A stretch of 5,747 bases of DNA, from positions 1-5,747 of the forward strand of contig JBBSIG010000165.1 in NCBI GenBank assembly GCA_038232215.1, given 5' to 3'. The DNA comes from JBBSIG01 sp038232215 (GTDB lineage Bacteria; Actinomycetota; Thermoleophilia; Gaiellales; Gaiellaceae). The position numbers were made by a program, and so were the translations under genes. Positions 5,139-5,747 of the stretch are shown in pieces. Under the pieces are notes generated by a model. The model ran no database searches. It was not told where the DNA came from and saw only the letters and a list, made by a program, of their open reading frames with translations. The stretch's first letter is position 1. Each line of letters begins with the position of its first letter.

Positions 5139-5747
5139 ATGAGGCGGGGACTGCTCATCCTCGTGGCCGCGCTCGTCCTCGCCCCCGGCGCGGTCGCGGG
5201 CGGCCCGTCGCTGCGTGTCGGGGCCACGGAGGACTCCGTCAAGCAGCGTGACCCCGTGGTCGTGAAGGCCCAGCTGGACCTGCTCCGGCTCGCCGGCTTC
5301 GACTCGGTCCGCGTGACGCAGTTCTGGGCGCCCGGACAGCTGGAGCCGGACGAGGCCGACCGGACCGCGCTCGCGAACGTCGTCGACGCGGCGAGCCTAG
5401 ACGGGATCCAGGTGCTCGTCTCGGTCTCCAACTTCGGCAGCAGGACGACGCCGCTGACCGACGAGGATCGGACCCAGTTCGCCACCTTCACGGCCTCCAT
5501 CGCCCGCGCGTTTCCGAGCGTGCGCGACTTCGTCATCGGCAACGAGCCGAACCTCAACCGCTTCTGGCTGCCGCAGTTCGGGCCCGACGGCTCCGACGTG
5601 GCCGCTCCCGCGTACGCGGCGGTGCGGGCGCAGACCTACGACGCCTTGAAGGCCGTCCCGGGCCGGATCACCGTGATCGGCGGCGCGGTCGCGCCCCGCG
5701 GCGGCGACCGGCCGAACACCGGCCGCGACACCCACTCGCCGACGACG
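5139..5747 (+). CDS. Secreted glycoside-hydrolase-like protein, 3' end outside window
   Basis: An open frame begins at the ATG at 5139 and continues for 203 codons to the window edge without a stop. Residues 1-20 (MRRGLLILVAALVLAPGAVA) form a signal peptide. The mature part reads as the first half of a beta/alpha barrel like clan GH-A cellulases: an early strand (LRVGATEDSV), helix VVKAQLDLLRLAGFDSVRVTQFW (41-63), strand GIQVLVSVSN (89-98), helix DRTQFATFTASIARAFPSV, and strand DFVIGNEPNLNRFW (130-143). The Asn-Glu-Pro at 135-137 corresponds to the strand-4 motif carrying the acid/base Glu in that clan. Strand ITVIGGAVAPRG (177-188) follows, then RDTHSPTT. The nucleophile Glu expected near strand 7 would lie beyond the edge, so activity cannot be judged. 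The substrate is unknown, probably a beta-glycan if active. It lacks a clear Shine-Dalgarno sequence and may be nearly leaderless. Confidence 0.82.
   Translation, partial: MRRGLLILVAALVLAPGAVAGGPSLRVGATEDSVKQRDPVVVKAQLDLLRLAGFDSVRVTQFWAPGQLEPDEADRTALANVVDAASLDGIQVLVSVSNFGSRTTPLTDEDRTQFATFTASIARAFPSVRDFVIGNEPNLNRFWLPQFGPDGSDVAAPAYAAVRAQTYDALKAVPGRITVIGGAVAPRGGDRPNTGRDTHSPTT

Overview
The window is very GC-rich, with G or C in most third codon positions. It carries ordinary chromosomal genes, several of them for exported proteins. The base composition, the UvrC sequence, the Gly-rich TPM-like membrane protein and the cellulase-like secreted protein all point to a high-GC actinobacterium. The class Thermoleophilia (Gaiellales or Solirubrobacterales type) is my best guess, but this is inference from style and not from a marker gene. 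I see no tRNA, rRNA, CRISPR array, transposase or phage gene.

Layout. Positions 1-191 are non-coding and contain two perfect hairpins and a promoter-like CTAG motif. Positions 192-1462 (+) encode a membrane-anchored, TPM-like protein that is split by an apparent one-base frameshift at a G run near 1107-1110; it ends in a tandem Gly-Gly-Gly-Asp-Leu/Phe repeat. Its stop codon overlaps the stop of a convergent FkbM-type SAM methyltransferase gene (1459-2262, -). A strong GC hairpin (2289-2316) separates that gene from a small secreted protein of unknown function (2339-2773, -). A 207-base divergent spacer follows, then an unlisted 22-codon hydrophobic mini-gene with a good ribosome binding site (2981-3049, +). 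Positions 3050-3253 are a convergent spacer crowded with inverted repeats, including a 12-bp perfect inverted repeat that overlaps the uvrC stop. A complete uvrC (3254-5104, -) fills most of the right half. It diverges, across only 34 bases, from a secreted glycoside-hydrolase-like gene that runs off the window (5139 onward, +).

How the genes relate. No multi-gene operon is evident: neighbours are mostly convergent or divergent, or separated by a hairpin. uvrC is a stand-alone nucleotide-excision-repair gene. The others look like envelope or secretion functions (membrane TPM-like protein, secreted small protein, glycosidase-like protein) and a methyltransferase that could act on a glycan, lipid or small molecule. 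I did not find a convincing new multi-gene system. The most interesting items are the frameshifted membrane protein, the 22-aa mini-gene, the palindrome-rich spacer next to uvrC, the hairpin cluster at the left edge, and a CCTAG-Y-CTAG motif upstream of two exported-protein genes.
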